A stretch of DNA of 21,046 nucleotides from an uncultured Brachyspira sp. (GCF_910578695.1 NZ_CAJTQJ010000044.1:1-21046), one strand, 5' to 3'. Shown: positions 1-8,102, counted from the first letter of the stretch. Notes: generated by a model from the letters alone, not told the origin. Numbers and translations are program-made.

Positions 1-190
1 AACTTCTATTTCACCATCAAAAATTTCTTTCTCTGTTTCATATTTAAATATCAATTCTCCTAATCTTAAAAAATAATAAGAAGCTCTAGTTTTATTAACT
101 TTTACTAAGACTGAAGATGTCCTTGCGGCAAAATGCTCTATTAATTTTAATTGTTTTTCTTTCAGTTAACTCTAAAGGTGTGCATTTCAT
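1..190 (-). pseudogene. IS1595-family transposase, N-terminal part, frameshifted and cut by the window edge
   Basis: On the minus strand an ATG at 190 opens MKCTPLELTERK, and a second frame then continues from QLKLIEHFAARTSS through a helix-turn-helix-like stretch to FDGEIEV at the window edge. This is the usual start of ISXO2/IS1595 transposases: a zinc-free N-terminal DNA-binding part, followed by the conserved F-DGEIE(V/L)DE lead-in to the DDE catalytic domain, which would lie outside the window. The two frames join at a run of five A on the coding strand (positions 158-154); removing one A restores a single frame. The segment is therefore either an inactivated copy, a sequencing error in the homopolymer, or less likely a programmed shift. 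No Shine-Dalgarno sequence is visible before the ATG. The family call rests on motif memory and the catalytic residues cannot be seen. Confidence 0.72.
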
Positions 191-211
191 ACCTAAATTT
201 TAACAAATTTA

Positions 212-229
212 AGTTATCTATGACAGTCC
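212..229 (-). repeat. candidate terminal inverted repeat of the IS1595-like element
   Basis: Read on the minus strand this is GGGACTGTCATAGATAAC, starting about 40 bp before the transposase ATG. IS1595 elements typically have short ends beginning with GGG next to the transposase start. The partner repeat lies outside the window, so the boundary, and any 8-bp target duplication beginning near 230, is inferred only. Confidence 0.4.
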
Positions 230-262
230 CTTATTTTTTATTATAAAAATCATATAATATGC

Positions 263-302
263 TTGATTACTAATTGAAGTAATGTTATAAATAATGTATA
301 AT
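263..302 (+). promoter_or_regulatory. overlapping sigma-70-like promoters for the symporter gene
   Basis: Two promoters are interleaved. TTGATT (263-268) and TATAAA (286-291) are 17 bp apart; TTGAAG (274-279) and TATAAT (297-302) are also 17 bp apart. The second places transcription start near 309, leaving a short leader with GGAG at 324-327 before the ATG at 337. Confidence 0.6.
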
Positions 303-336
303 AATTCAATTAATAAATCTTATGGAGTTTTCTAGT

Positions 337-1728
337 ATGCATAATGAAAAGAGAGAAAGATTATCTAACAGACTTGGTTTTCTGCTTGTATCAGCTGGCT
401 GTGCTATAGGACTTGGCAATATATGGAGATTTCCATACATAACAGGAAAATACGGAGGAGCTGTTTTTGTTCTTATATATTTGATATGTTTAGCAGTTGT
501 AGGACTTCCAATACTTATAATGGAATTCAGTATAGGACGTGCAGGACAAAAAGATATAGCAGGTTCATATAAAGTATTAGAAAAAGATGGTTCTAAATGG
601 CATATAATAGGCTATATTCAAATGCTGGGCTGTTTAATACTTATGATGTTTTATACTAGTGTTGCAGGCTGGACTATTTACTACACTTATTATATGGCAT
701 CAGGAGCTACTTTAGGACTTACTCCAGACGGTATTGAAGAGTTTTTTGGAAAAATGCTTTCAAATCCTTATATAATGATTTTTAGTTTATTTATATCAGT
801 ATTTTTGGGAACTTTAATATGTTTTAAAGGGCTTCAGAAAGGAGTTGAAAAATCATCTAAAATTATGATGTCATTATTATTTGTTATAGTGATAATACTT
901 ATAATGAGATCCATTACATTGAACAATGCTGTTGAAGGCATAAAATTTTACCTACTTCCTGATTTATCTAAGATAACTGATAAAGGAATAGGAGTTTTTT
1001 TTGAAATTATATATGCAGCTCTAGGACAGGCATTTTTTACATTAGGAATCGGCATAGGAAGTATGACAATATTTGGAAGCTATATAGGAAAAGAAAAGTC
1101 TATAACTAATGAATCTATCATAATAGTTATACTTGATACTTCAATAGCTTTTCTTTCAGGGCTTGTAATATTTCCTGCATGTTTTGCTTTCGGCGTAAAT
1201 CCGGGAGAAGGTGCAGGATTAGCATTTATAACATTGCCTAATATATTTAATTCTATGCCTTTTCCTAGAGTATGGGGCACATTATTTTTCTTATTTTTAT
1301 CCATAGCAGCATTAACTACTATTGTTACTGTTTTTGAAAATTTGATTGCATTCACTATGTCGGAGTTTAAAATTAAAAGAAAAAAAGCTTCTATAATAGT
1401 GGGTATAGTAGTATTTTTATTTTCACTTCCAACGGCTTTGGGGTTTAATGTTTTATCATTTATACAGCCTATGGGTAATAATACTAGCTTTTTAGATTTA
1501 TTTGATTTTATAGTGAGTTATAATTTAGTTGAGCTTGGAGGGATATATATAATAGTATTCTGCGTATCTAAATACGGCTGGGGCTGGGATAATTTTTTAC
1601 TTGAAATAGATTCAGGCTCTGGAATTAAATTTCCACGCTCATCAAGATTTTATGTAACTTATATACTGCCTTTAATATTGTTTGCTATGTTTATAATAAA
1701 TTATATATATAAATTTTTTATTAATTAA
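337..1728 (+). CDS. sodium:neurotransmitter symporter (SNF/NSS) family transporter
   Basis: This is a polytopic inner-membrane protein of about 463 residues with roughly 11-12 hydrophobic helices. The N-terminus carries the NSS signature in helix 1, with AIGLGNIWRFPY matching the LeuT region that builds the two sodium sites and the unwound substrate site. Members couple inward sodium flow to uptake of amino acids or related amines; which substrate is used here cannot be read from the sequence. I chose the ATG at 337 rather than the upstream ATG at 322 because GGAG at 324-327 overlaps the upstream codon and sits 9 nt before 337, so it would be the ribosome binding site for the downstream start. 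The protein looks complete and ends in a hydrophobic helix. It is preceded by its own promoters and followed by a 93-bp gap containing a new promoter. Confidence 0.92.
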   Translation: MHNEKRERLSNRLGFLLVSAGCAIGLGNIWRFPYITGKYGGAVFVLIYLICLAVVGLPILIMEFSIGRAGQKDIAGSYKVLEKDGSKWHIIGYIQMLGCLILMMFYTSVAGWTIYYTYYMASGATLGLTPDGIEEFFGKMLSNPYIMIFSLFISVFLGTLICFKGLQKGVEKSSKIMMSLLFVIVIILIMRSITLNNAVEGIKFYLLPDLSKITDKGIGVFFEIIYAALGQAFFTLGIGIGSMTIFGSYIGKEKSITNESIIIVILDTSIAFLSGLVIFPACFAFGVNPGEGAGLAFITLPNIFNSMPFPRVWGTLFFLFLSIAALTTIVTVFENLIAFTMSEFKIKRKKASIIVGIVVFLFSLPTALGFNVLSFIQPMGNNTSFLDLFDFIVSYNLVELGGIYIIVFCVSKYGWGWDNFLLEIDSGSGIKFPRSSRFYVTYILPLILFAMFIINYIYKFFIN

Positions 1729-1767
1729 AATGCTATATTAAATATAATAGCTAAGTATATTTTATGC

Positions 1768-1796
1768 TTGACTTTATTTATAAAAAATATTATTAA
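1768..1796 (+). promoter_or_regulatory. promoter for the EFR1-thioesterase genes
   Basis: TTGACT at 1768-1773 and TATTAA at 1791-1796 are separated by 17 bp and lie 26 bp before the chosen ATG at 1822. The predicted start near 1803 would exclude the longer TTG-initiated reading frame and so supports the shorter protein. Confidence 0.6.
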
Positions 1797-1821
1797 ATAT
1801 AAATTAATTTTTGGATTTTTT

Positions 1822-2604
1822 ATGACTGGTATTTATTTCAGCGGTACAGGCAATAGTAAATATTGTTTGGAATATTTTTTAGAATGTTATACTGATAATT
1901 ATAAAATATTTTCTATAGAAGAATTAAATAATAATAAAGAATTAATTAATGAAATTTCTAATGATGAAAATATATTTATTTCTTACCCTGTTTATTTTAG
2001 TTCAGTACCTAGAATATTAATGGAGTTTGTAAATAGTAATGGAAATATTTTTAATAACAAAAAAGTATTTATAATAGCCACTATGTATATGTTTAGCGGT
2101 GATGGTGCTGGAGTATTGGCAAGGAAATTAAAAAAATATAAGGCGAATATAATCGGAGCACTACATTTGAAAATGCCTGACTCTATAAGTGATGGAAAAT
2201 TTACATGCAAAACAGTAGAACACAATACTAATATGATAATAAAAACTAAATTAAAAATAGAGAAAACAGCAAATTTATTAAAAAATGGACAGTATACAAA
2301 AGACGGACTTGGTTTTGTAAGTTTTATGCTTGGATATTTATCTCAAAGAGTTTGGTTTGGAAATAGGAATTTTAGTAATAAGTTAAAAATAAATGCAAAT
2401 AAATGTATAGGATGCGGAAAATGCGTTAAATTATGTCCTATGAAGAATTTAAATTTGAATGAAAATAAAAAGGCTTGCAGTAATTATAATTGCACTTTGT
2501 GTTATAGATGTGTGAATGAATGTCCAGTTCAAGCTATTACTTTGCTTGGTAAAAAGGTTTTTTCACAATATAGCATTAAAGAGTGTTTAAATTTATTAAA
2601 ATAG
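1822..2604 (+). CDS. EFR1-type flavodoxin/4Fe-4S ferredoxin fusion protein
   Basis: This is a 260-residue cytoplasmic redox protein. The N-terminal half is flavodoxin-like: the FMN phosphate loop is SGTGNS (residues 7-12), with a second flavin-side segment around SYPVYFSSVPR (residues 54-64). The C-terminus is a bacterial two-cluster ferredoxin with cysteines at 195, 198, 201, 205 (CIGCGKCVKLCP) and 224, 227, 230, 234 (CTLCYRCVNECP), enough for two 4Fe-4S clusters. This order matches the EFR1 family of anaerobes, thought to pass electrons between flavin and iron-sulphur centres; partners are unknown. The start follows the internal promoter and a weak GGA about 6 nt upstream; a longer TTG start at 1768 would add a hydrophobic stretch not needed by the fold. 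The thioesterase gene follows 37 bp later and is probably co-transcribed. Confidence 0.85.
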   Translation: MTGIYFSGTGNSKYCLEYFLECYTDNYKIFSIEELNNNKELINEISNDENIFISYPVYFSSVPRILMEFVNSNGNIFNNKKVFIIATMYMFSGDGAGVLARKLKKYKANIIGALHLKMPDSISDGKFTCKTVEHNTNMIIKTKLKIEKTANLLKNGQYTKDGLGFVSFMLGYLSQRVWFGNRNFSNKLKINANKCIGCGKCVKLCPMKNLNLNENKKACSNYNCTLCYRCVNECPVQAITLLGKKVFSQYSIKECLNLLK

Positions 2605-2641
2605 TTTAACATTTATTATTTATATTTAAGGAGTTTATAAT

Positions 2642-3058
2642 ATGACTAATGAAGAGATGTACGAAAAGATACAAAATAGATTTAACTCTAATGATTTTTT
2701 ATCTTTTGTAGGAATGAAGCTTGAACATGTAGAAAAAGGCAGAGTTATTATATCCTGTGAGAATAAAAAAGAGCTTTCTCAATATTTAGGCTATATGCAT
2801 GGCGGAATGGTTGCCGCTATGGCAGATACTGCAGGAGGACATGCAGCAGGTACTATACTTAAAGAGGGATGCAAAACAGTCACTTCTGAATTAAAGATTC
2901 ACTTTTTAAAGCCTGTAGTTTGTAAAAAAGTATTTGCAGTAGGCGAGGTTATAAATGCAGGTAAAAGATTAATCGTAGTAGAAGCTGTGATAAAAGATGA
3001 AGAAGATAATATGCTTGCTAAGATGATAGCTACTATGTTTGTAATAGAGCCTTCCTGA
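2642..3058 (+). CDS. PaaI-family hotdog-fold acyl-CoA thioesterase
   Basis: This 138-residue protein is the usual length for a single hotdog domain. The family motif is visible as GYMHGGMVAAMADTAGG (residues 50-66): HGG at 53-55 and Asp62 on the long helix are the positions expected to bind and hydrolyse the thioester. A C-terminal strand pattern (SELKIHFLKPV) completes the fold. Members hydrolyse medium-chain or aromatic acyl-CoAs, often as housekeeping deacylases, and work as tetramers; the substrate is not evident. A strong AAGGAG at 2628-2633 lies 8 nt before the ATG and fixes the start. It sits between the EFR1 gene and the uncharacterised gene at 3083 with short gaps and no terminator, suggesting one transcript. 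Confidence 0.88.
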   Translation: MTNEEMYEKIQNRFNSNDFLSFVGMKLEHVEKGRVIISCENKKELSQYLGYMHGGMVAAMADTAGGHAAGTILKEGCKTVTSELKIHFLKPVVCKKVFAVGEVINAGKRLIVVEAVIKDEEDNMLAKMIATMFVIEPS

Positions 3059-3082
3059 CTATAATTTAATAAGGTATTTTTT

Positions 3083-3685
3083 ATGAAAAAATTACAAAAG
3101 AAATTACCAAAACCTTCTGTTGAAAATGCTGAATATTATTTAGAAAAATGGGATAAAAATGAAATGTATGTTTATAAGGAAAAAGCTTTAAATAAATTAT
3201 TTTTTGAACTATATCCTTATAATAAAGATATAGAAAGCATATTGACAAAAACAAGCGTTTTAAATGATTTTTATGGAACTAATATATTTAATGTTTTTAC
3301 TGTTGCAGAACATATATACAAAAATGTAAATAACATAGATGAAAGATTAAATAGCAGAGATATAACTTTAGTAGATGATATAAAAAAAGTTACAATAAAA
3401 AATCATAATACATTAAAAACGATAAATTTTTATTCTTTTGCTACTAAATATTGCTCTCATCATAAGCCCGCATATTATCCTATATATGATAAATATGTTG
3501 ATTATGTACTTCGGTATTTTAGAAATGAAGATAATTTTTTTAGCTTTAAAAATGATGATTTAAAAGAATATAATAAATTTGAAAATATAATTTGCGAGTT
3601 TATAAAATTTTATAAATTAGATAATTATTGTTTTAAACAAATAGATATGTATTTATGGCAGTTAGGAATGGATCATTTTAAATAA
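3083..3685 (+). CDS. uncharacterised 200-residue protein with SFATKYCSHH-PIYD motif
   Basis: I do not recognise a named domain. The protein is soluble, rich in Lys, Asn and Tyr, and predicted mostly helical, with no signal peptide or membrane segment. The most conserved-looking part is NFYSFATKYCSHHKP followed by YPIYDKYVDYVL (about residues 113-144), and the end reads DMYLWQLG. I recall similar uncharacterised proteins in other bacteria with the same motif order, and the pattern of a helical bundle with LNDFYGTNI and a late acidic PIYD loosely recalls helix-hairpin-helix base-excision glycosylases; that is inference only. An AAGG precedes the ATG by about 10 nt. It starts 24 bp after the thioesterase gene and is followed by the proC promoter, so it probably ends that transcript. 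Confidence 0.75.
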   Translation: MKKLQKKLPKPSVENAEYYLEKWDKNEMYVYKEKALNKLFFELYPYNKDIESILTKTSVLNDFYGTNIFNVFTVAEHIYKNVNNIDERLNSRDITLVDDIKKVTIKNHNTLKTINFYSFATKYCSHHKPAYYPIYDKYVDYVLRYFRNEDNFFSFKNDDLKEYNKFENIICEFIKFYKLDNYCFKQIDMYLWQLGMDHFK

Positions 3686-3694
3686 AATATAATT

Positions 3695-3722
3695 TTTACA
3701 TTTTTCAATATTTTGGTATTAT
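3695..3722 (+). promoter_or_regulatory. candidate proC promoter
   Basis: TTTACA at 3695-3700 and TATTAT at 3717-3722 are 16 bp apart. The elements fit sigma-70 spacing but are less exact than others here. The predicted transcript would start near 3729, about 33 nt before the proC ATG. Confidence 0.4.
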
Positions 3723-3761
3723 TATTATAAATAATTTTTTTATTAAAAGAGGGGTTATAAT

Positions 3762-4553
3762 ATGATAATCGGTTTTATTGGTGCAGGTGCTATGGGAGGG
3801 GCTTTAATAGAAGGTTTTATTAAGTCTGGAATAGAATACACCAATATTATAGCAAGCGTAAAAACAATGGAAAAAAAAGAGTATCTTGAAAAAAATCTTG
3901 GAATAAAAGTTTATACTGATAATAGAAAGACTGCTAGTGAGTCTGATGTTTTATTTTTGGCAGTTAAGCCTTATATGATTCCTACTATTGCTGCAGAAAT
4001 ATCATCTTCTATTAAAGTGGGGGCAACTATAATAAGCGTTGCTGCTTCAGTATCAAAAAAAGATTTATCAAGATATTTTAATGGAAGCAGAATAGTGAGG
4101 ATAATGCCTAATACGCCTGTTAAAACCTGCAATGGCTTTATATCAGTTGTTGAAACAGAAAATAAAGTTGTTGAAAATGGAGTTGTTGAATTATTAAAGA
4201 GGGTAGGTATTGTTAAGGTTATAAAAGAGGAGCAAATACATGCTTATAATGCTATGGCCGGCTGTTCTCCTGCTTTTATGTATATATTAATAGAAGCTAT
4301 GAGTGATGCAGGTGTTATAATGGGCATAGATAGAAAAACATCAATAGAAATGGCGGCTCAAATTTTTAAAGGAACTGGTGCTATGGTATTAGAATCTGGA
4401 AAGCATCCTGCACAATTAAAAGACGGAGTATGCACACCAGGAGGGCTTACTATTAAAGGTGTAGAAGTGCTTGAGGAAAAATGTCTTAGAAGCGGGCTTA
4501 TAGAGAGTATTATTGCAAGCTATAATAAATCTGTAGAAAGCGAAAAAAAATAA
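3762..4553 (+). CDS. proC: pyrroline-5-carboxylate reductase
   Basis: ProC catalyses the last step of proline synthesis, reducing 1-pyrroline-5-carboxylate with NAD(P)H in the cytoplasm. The 263-residue length is typical. The N-terminal Rossmann loop GFIGAGAMGGA (residues 4-14) binds the dinucleotide; MPNTPV, and the C-terminal family signature through KDGVCTPGGLTIKGVEVLEE, including the all-helical dimerisation region, are intact. GAGGGG at 3749-3754 is 7 nt before the ATG. proB lies about 1.5 kb away on the opposite strand; proA is not in the window. The gap to the next gene is AT-rich and contains that gene's own promoter, so proC is probably a separate transcript. Confidence 0.96.
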   Translation: MIIGFIGAGAMGGALIEGFIKSGIEYTNIIASVKTMEKKEYLEKNLGIKVYTDNRKTASESDVLFLAVKPYMIPTIAAEISSSIKVGATIISVAASVSKKDLSRYFNGSRIVRIMPNTPVKTCNGFISVVETENKVVENGVVELLKRVGIVKVIKEEQIHAYNAMAGCSPAFMYILIEAMSDAGVIMGIDRKTSIEMAAQIFKGTGAMVLESGKHPAQLKDGVCTPGGLTIKGVEVLEEKCLRSGLIESIIASYNKSVESEKK

Positions 4554-4616
4554 AGTTTGCTTTTTTAATAATTTTTTTATAATAAAAGTTATTATAATTT
4601 AAATAAAAAAATTTAT

Positions 4617-4644
4617 TTGACTTTTTTAATTCAATTATTATAAT
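4617..4644 (+). promoter_or_regulatory. promoter for the response regulator-galT pair
   Basis: TTGACT at 4617-4622, a 16-bp spacer and a perfect TATAAT at 4639-4644. Transcription would start near 4651, only 9 nt before an ATG at 4660 but about 21 nt before the ATG at 4672, which favours the latter as the true start. Confidence 0.7.
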
Positions 4645-4671
4645 AAAGGTATAAGATATATGGAGAAAAGT

Positions 4672-5034
4672 ATGCCTAAAAAAACAATTTTAGTTTTAGA
4701 TGATGAAAAAAGCATTAGAACTCTTTTTGAAGAAGAGTTTAAAGACGAAGGATATGATGTTGTATCTACCGACAGCGGGGAAGAAGCCTTAGAAATGCTT
4801 GATAAAGGTACTCCTCATATTGATTTGATAACATTAGATATAAAAATGCCTAAAATGGACGGCTTAGATTTTTTAGCTAAGGTTAGAGAAAAACATAGAG
4901 AGCTGCCTATTATAATTTGTACAGCATATAATAATTATAGACATGAATTCTCTGTTTGGAATGCAGACGGATATATATTAAAATCTGGTAATCTTACAGA
5001 AATTAAAGATAAAATAAAAAGACTTATAGGTTAA
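4672..5034 (+). CDS. receiver-only (CheY-like) response regulator
   Basis: This is a single phosphoacceptor domain of 120 residues with no output domain. All switch residues are present: acidic pair Asp10-Asp11 (LVLDDE), phosphorylated Asp56 in LDIKMPKMDG, Thr84 in CTAY, and Lys104 in LKSG. Such proteins act by phosphorylation-dependent binding to partners or as phosphorelay intermediates; no histidine kinase lies nearby. I prefer the ATG at 4672 because GGAG at 4662-4665 sits 6 nt upstream and the promoter start leaves almost no leader for the ATG at 4660. The residues NNYRHEFSVWNADGY between Thr84 and Lys104 differ from chemotaxis CheY, which makes a motor-binding role uncertain. galT begins 7 bp after its stop, so the two are probably translated from one message. 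Confidence 0.9.
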   Translation: MPKKTILVLDDEKSIRTLFEEEFKDEGYDVVSTDSGEEALEMLDKGTPHIDLITLDIKMPKMDGLDFLAKVREKHRELPIIICTAYNNYRHEFSVWNADGYILKSGNLTEIKDKIKRLIG

Positions 5035-5041
5035 ATATTCT

Positions 5042-6043
5042 ATGCCTCATATACGAAAAGATCCTGTTACAAATCAGTCAGTAATAATTTCATCTGAGAG
5101 AGTCGGAAGACCCAGCGATTATGTTAATGAAGATAAAAGACATATTGCCAATTCTGAGCTTAGCTGTCCTTTTTGCAGAGGGCATGAGATGAAAACACCT
5201 GATGCTGTTTATACTGTTTATCCTGATAAAGATGAAATTTGGCAGGTTAGAATAGTGCCGAATAAATATCCTATAATATCCGAAACCAATGAAAATGAAT
5301 TGCCTAAAGAAAGCAGTCTTTTTTATGCAGGCAGTTCTAAAGGTTTTCACGATGTTGTTATAGAACATCCTAATCATTATTTTAGTTTTTATAATTCTAA
5401 TACTGAAGATTTTGTTTATATTTTTAAAGCTGTGATAATGAGGCTTAAAGAGCTAGCAAAAGATAAAGATATGCTATATAGTCTTTATTTCAAAAATTTC
5501 GGTCCTGAAGCAGGTGCAAGTCTTTATCATTCGCATTCTCAAATTATAACAACTCCTTTTGTACCTATTCAAATGCTTGATGAAATTAACGGAGCTTTAG
5601 AATATCATAAAGAAAATGGGAGATGTGTATATTGCGATATAATAAAAGAAGAAAAATTATTAAATGAAAGGGTAATATGTGAAAATGATAATTTTATAGC
5701 TATTTGTCCTTTTGCTTCAAAATCTCCTTATCAAATATATATAATGCCTAAAGAACATTCTGATAGTATTATATATATTCCAAGTTCAAATATTTTTGAC
5801 TTTTCTAGTATATTAAAGAATGTATTTGACAGATTGTATAAACTTCTTGGAGAGGTAGGATTTAATTATGTTCTTCATACAATTTCGCCTGTACTTGAAA
5901 ATAAATATGAGCATTCTAATCATTGGTTTTTAGATATAATGCCTAAAATGAGTAAATTAGCAGGCTATGAATTGGGAAGCGGAGTTTTTATTAATTCTAT
6001 AACACCTGAAGATGCTGCTCTTCAGTTAAGAAATATATTATAA
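5042..6043 (+). CDS. galT: galactose-1-phosphate uridylyltransferase family protein
   Basis: GalT transfers UMP between UDP-glucose and galactose-1-phosphate through a uridylylated histidine in the Leloir pathway. The 333-residue protein has the N-terminal start IRKDPVTNQSVIIS, a zinc-type CPFC at residues 42-45, the RIVPNKYP segment, and an active-site HSHSQ (His163, His165, Gln167) where the family usually has HPHSQ or HPHGQ; Ser replaces Pro. A second HIT-like half begins at CVYCDII. The two histidine positions are kept, so activity is plausible, though related enzymes use other nucleotide sugars. It starts 7 bp after the receiver gene with no good ribosome binding site, suggesting translational coupling. 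Its last two codons overlap the end of proB on the other strand by 6 bp. Confidence 0.85.
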   Translation: MPHIRKDPVTNQSVIISSERVGRPSDYVNEDKRHIANSELSCPFCRGHEMKTPDAVYTVYPDKDEIWQVRIVPNKYPIISETNENELPKESSLFYAGSSKGFHDVVIEHPNHYFSFYNSNTEDFVYIFKAVIMRLKELAKDKDMLYSLYFKNFGPEAGASLYHSHSQIITTPFVPIQMLDEINGALEYHKENGRCVYCDIIKEEKLLNERVICENDNFIAICPFASKSPYQIYIMPKEHSDSIIYIPSSNIFDFSSILKNVFDRLYKLLGEVGFNYVLHTISPVLENKYEHSNHWFLDIMPKMSKLAGYELGSGVFINSITPEDAALQLRNIL

Positions 6044-7183
6044 TAATACTATATGATCTCTTGTAATAACAGCATCATAATTTTTATATCCCAATATTTT
6101 TAATATATCATCGGAATGATGTCCTATTATTTTTCGTACATCATCAGAATTATAGTTAATAATTCCTCTTGCAAACTCTATGCCGTTTTCATCAGCAATA
6201 CTTACTATATCTCCTTTTTTAAAATTATTAATCGCTTTTATAATTCCTATAGGAAGAAGACTTGATTCTTTTTTTAAAACTGCATTTTTAGCACCTGCAT
6301 TTACTATTAGTTTACCTATTATAGTTGAGGCATAAGCTATCCATCTTTTTTTTACAGAAAGTTCATTATTTTCTTCAACAGGATAAAATATTGTTTTTTC
6401 TTTAGTTTCAAAAATATTATCAAGCACATCAGTTTTTTTGCCGTTTGCTATAAATAATGCACAGCCTGACCTTGTAGCGATTTTAGCAGCCTGAAGTTTT
6501 GTTTTCATTCCGCCCCTTCCGCCTTTTGAGGCATCAAGCCCTAAATTTTCTATTTCCTTTGTAACTTCAAATACTTCATGTATGAATTTAGCATTAGGGT
6601 TAGTTTTAGGGTTATCATCATAAAGCCCATTTACATCAGAAAGTATTATAAGCAAATCAGCATCAAGATCGCTTGCAACCAATGCCGATAATTTATCATT
6701 ATCTGAAAAACTTATTTGCGTAATATCGTGTAATTGTTTTAATTCATCACTTGACACTGTATCATTTTCATTTATTATAGGTATAACTTTATATTTCAAA
6801 AGCATGCTTAAAGTAGAATGAAGATTAAGATATCTTCTTCTGTTTGAAAAATCTTTTTCTGTTAAAAGTATTTGTGCTGTAACTATATCGAATTTTGAAA
6901 AACCATCTTCATATATAGACATAAGATGAGATTGCCCTATAGCTGCACAAGCCTGTTTCAAGGCAACTTCATTTAACTCTTTTACATTAATTTTTTTTGC
7001 CCCAAGTCCTACAGCACCTGAAGTAACAATTAATACTTCTTTACCCATTTTATGGAATTTAGCTATAGCCTCTATAAAAGAGTATATTCTAGCTAAAGAT
7101 ATATATCCGTCATTATTTCTTAAAACATTGGTTCCGAATTTAAATACTATTCTTTTTATTGTCTGCAAATCTATTTTTTTCAT
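6038..7183 (-). CDS. proB: glutamate 5-kinase with C-terminal PUA domain
   Basis: ProB phosphorylates glutamate to gamma-glutamyl phosphate, the first and feedback-controlled step of proline synthesis. The 381-residue protein contains the amino-acid-kinase fold: nucleotide loop KFGTNVL (residues 15-21), VTSGAVGLGAKK, the substrate segment IINENDTVS (137-144), DNDKLSALVA, LSDVNGLYD and the lysine-bearing GGRGGMKTKL (221-230). A PUA domain follows from about residue 295, as in the long form of the enzyme. No Shine-Dalgarno sequence precedes the ATG, and a TATAAT-like hexamer at 7191-7196 lies just upstream, so the message may be nearly leaderless; the matching -35 is poor. It lies downstream of the broken beta-barrel gene on the same strand with a 54-bp gap and ends inside the galT stop region. 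Confidence 0.95.
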   Translation of the reverse strand: MKKIDLQTIKRIVFKFGTNVLRNNDGYISLARIYSFIEAIAKFHKMGKEVLIVTSGAVGLGAKKINVKELNEVALKQACAAIGQSHLMSIYEDGFSKFDIVTAQILLTEKDFSNRRRYLNLHSTLSMLLKYKVIPIINENDTVSSDELKQLHDITQISFSDNDKLSALVASDLDADLLIILSDVNGLYDDNPKTNPNAKFIHEVFEVTKEIENLGLDASKGGRGGMKTKLQAAKIATRSGCALFIANGKKTDVLDNIFETKEKTIFYPVEENNELSVKKRWIAYASTIIGKLIVNAGAKNAVLKKESSLLPIGIIKAINNFKKGDIVSIADENGIEFARGIINYNSDDVRKIIGHHSDDILKILGYKNYDAVITRDHIVLL

Positions 7184-7237
7184 AATAAATATTATAAATG
7201 ATATAATAAAAAAATAAAGTTTTAATTTATATTAAAT

Positions 7238-8096
7238 TTATTTATTTCCCCATACTCCGCCGAATTTAAAACTTAATCCTAAATAAAAGTCATTATCTAC
7301 AGTATAATGTCCTCCGTTTTTTGTTTCATAAGATATAACCCCAGCCTGATATCTATCTTCTAATTCATAATACTGATAATTATTTTTATATACAGGATCA
7401 TAAGTGAATGTATCTGAAAGCATTATTTTAAAGTCATCAGTTATATTGAATGTTATTTTTAGGAAAGCTCTGTATTTAATCTGAAAAATATCTAAAGTAT
7501 CTGAATATATATTATTATCATGAATGCCGAAATGGGCAGTTATATCAAATTTCCATAATCTTCTTGCTTCAAAGAATATAAATCCGCGTGCTTATTGTAT
7601 GATAATAGAATAATGTAGGAAAATATGATGTCATTGGTATATTTTTTGTATATGGCTCTAAAACTCCCGCCCTTATTCCTATATACTTGAAATTAACAAA
7701 TATATTCATTTTTGAAAAGTCAAATACAGGAGGAGACATATCTTTATAGAATCTTGCTTTATGCGATAATGGTTCATAAAATCTTGCATTAATATCTGCC
7801 TCTATAGAAGCATATTTATACTGTTTTATATAGTGCAAATTTCCATACAGCATAACTCCCAAAGTATCTTCATTTCCTGTCTGCTCTATTAAATCGCTCA
7901 TTCTTCCATAAGCTATTAATTCTAAAGAGGCTGATAATTGTCCGTATCTTTTTATATTATTGGTATTTGTGGTTTGTGAATAAAGCATATCATTTGCTGA
8001 AATTAACATAACATAGATAATTGATAAATAAAATACTTTTGAAATGCTTATAAGTGTTTTATTGTTGGCTGTTGGCTGCATTTTTTCATTATTCAT
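7238..8096 (-). pseudogene. exported beta-barrel-like outer-membrane protein, frameshifted
   Basis: Two minus-strand frames read as one protein. The first (8096-7569) begins with a signal peptide whose hydrophobic core VFYLSIIYVMLISA leads to a cut near LYSQ, followed by alternating strand-like segments with many aromatic residues, and ends at YYHTISTRIYIL. The other frame resumes as ARGFIFFEARRLWKFDITAHFG and runs to a C-terminal LGLSFKFGGVWGNK with barrel-like alternation. The span is 859 nt, one base more than a multiple of three, so one inserted base around 7585-7600 explains the break. The joined product would be about 285 residues. The family is not recognised. The gene may be truly inactive, phase-variable, or hit by a sequencing error. 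AGGAG abuts the first ATG, so residue 6 (an ATG at 8081) is an alternative start. Confidence 0.65.
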
Positions 8097-8102
8097 ACTC
8101 CT

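Noticed and set aside
1080..1355. Open frame antisense to the symporter gene
   Set aside because: Composition follows from the codons of the real gene on the other strand, and it lacks a ribosome binding site and recognisable motifs. The same holds for antisense frames within the EFR1, galT, hldD, cNMP-like, fabF and fabG genes.
1732..1751. GCTAT/ATAGC hairpin after the symporter gene
   Set aside because: Only five base pairs with a mismatched centre and no T-run; too weak to call a terminator.
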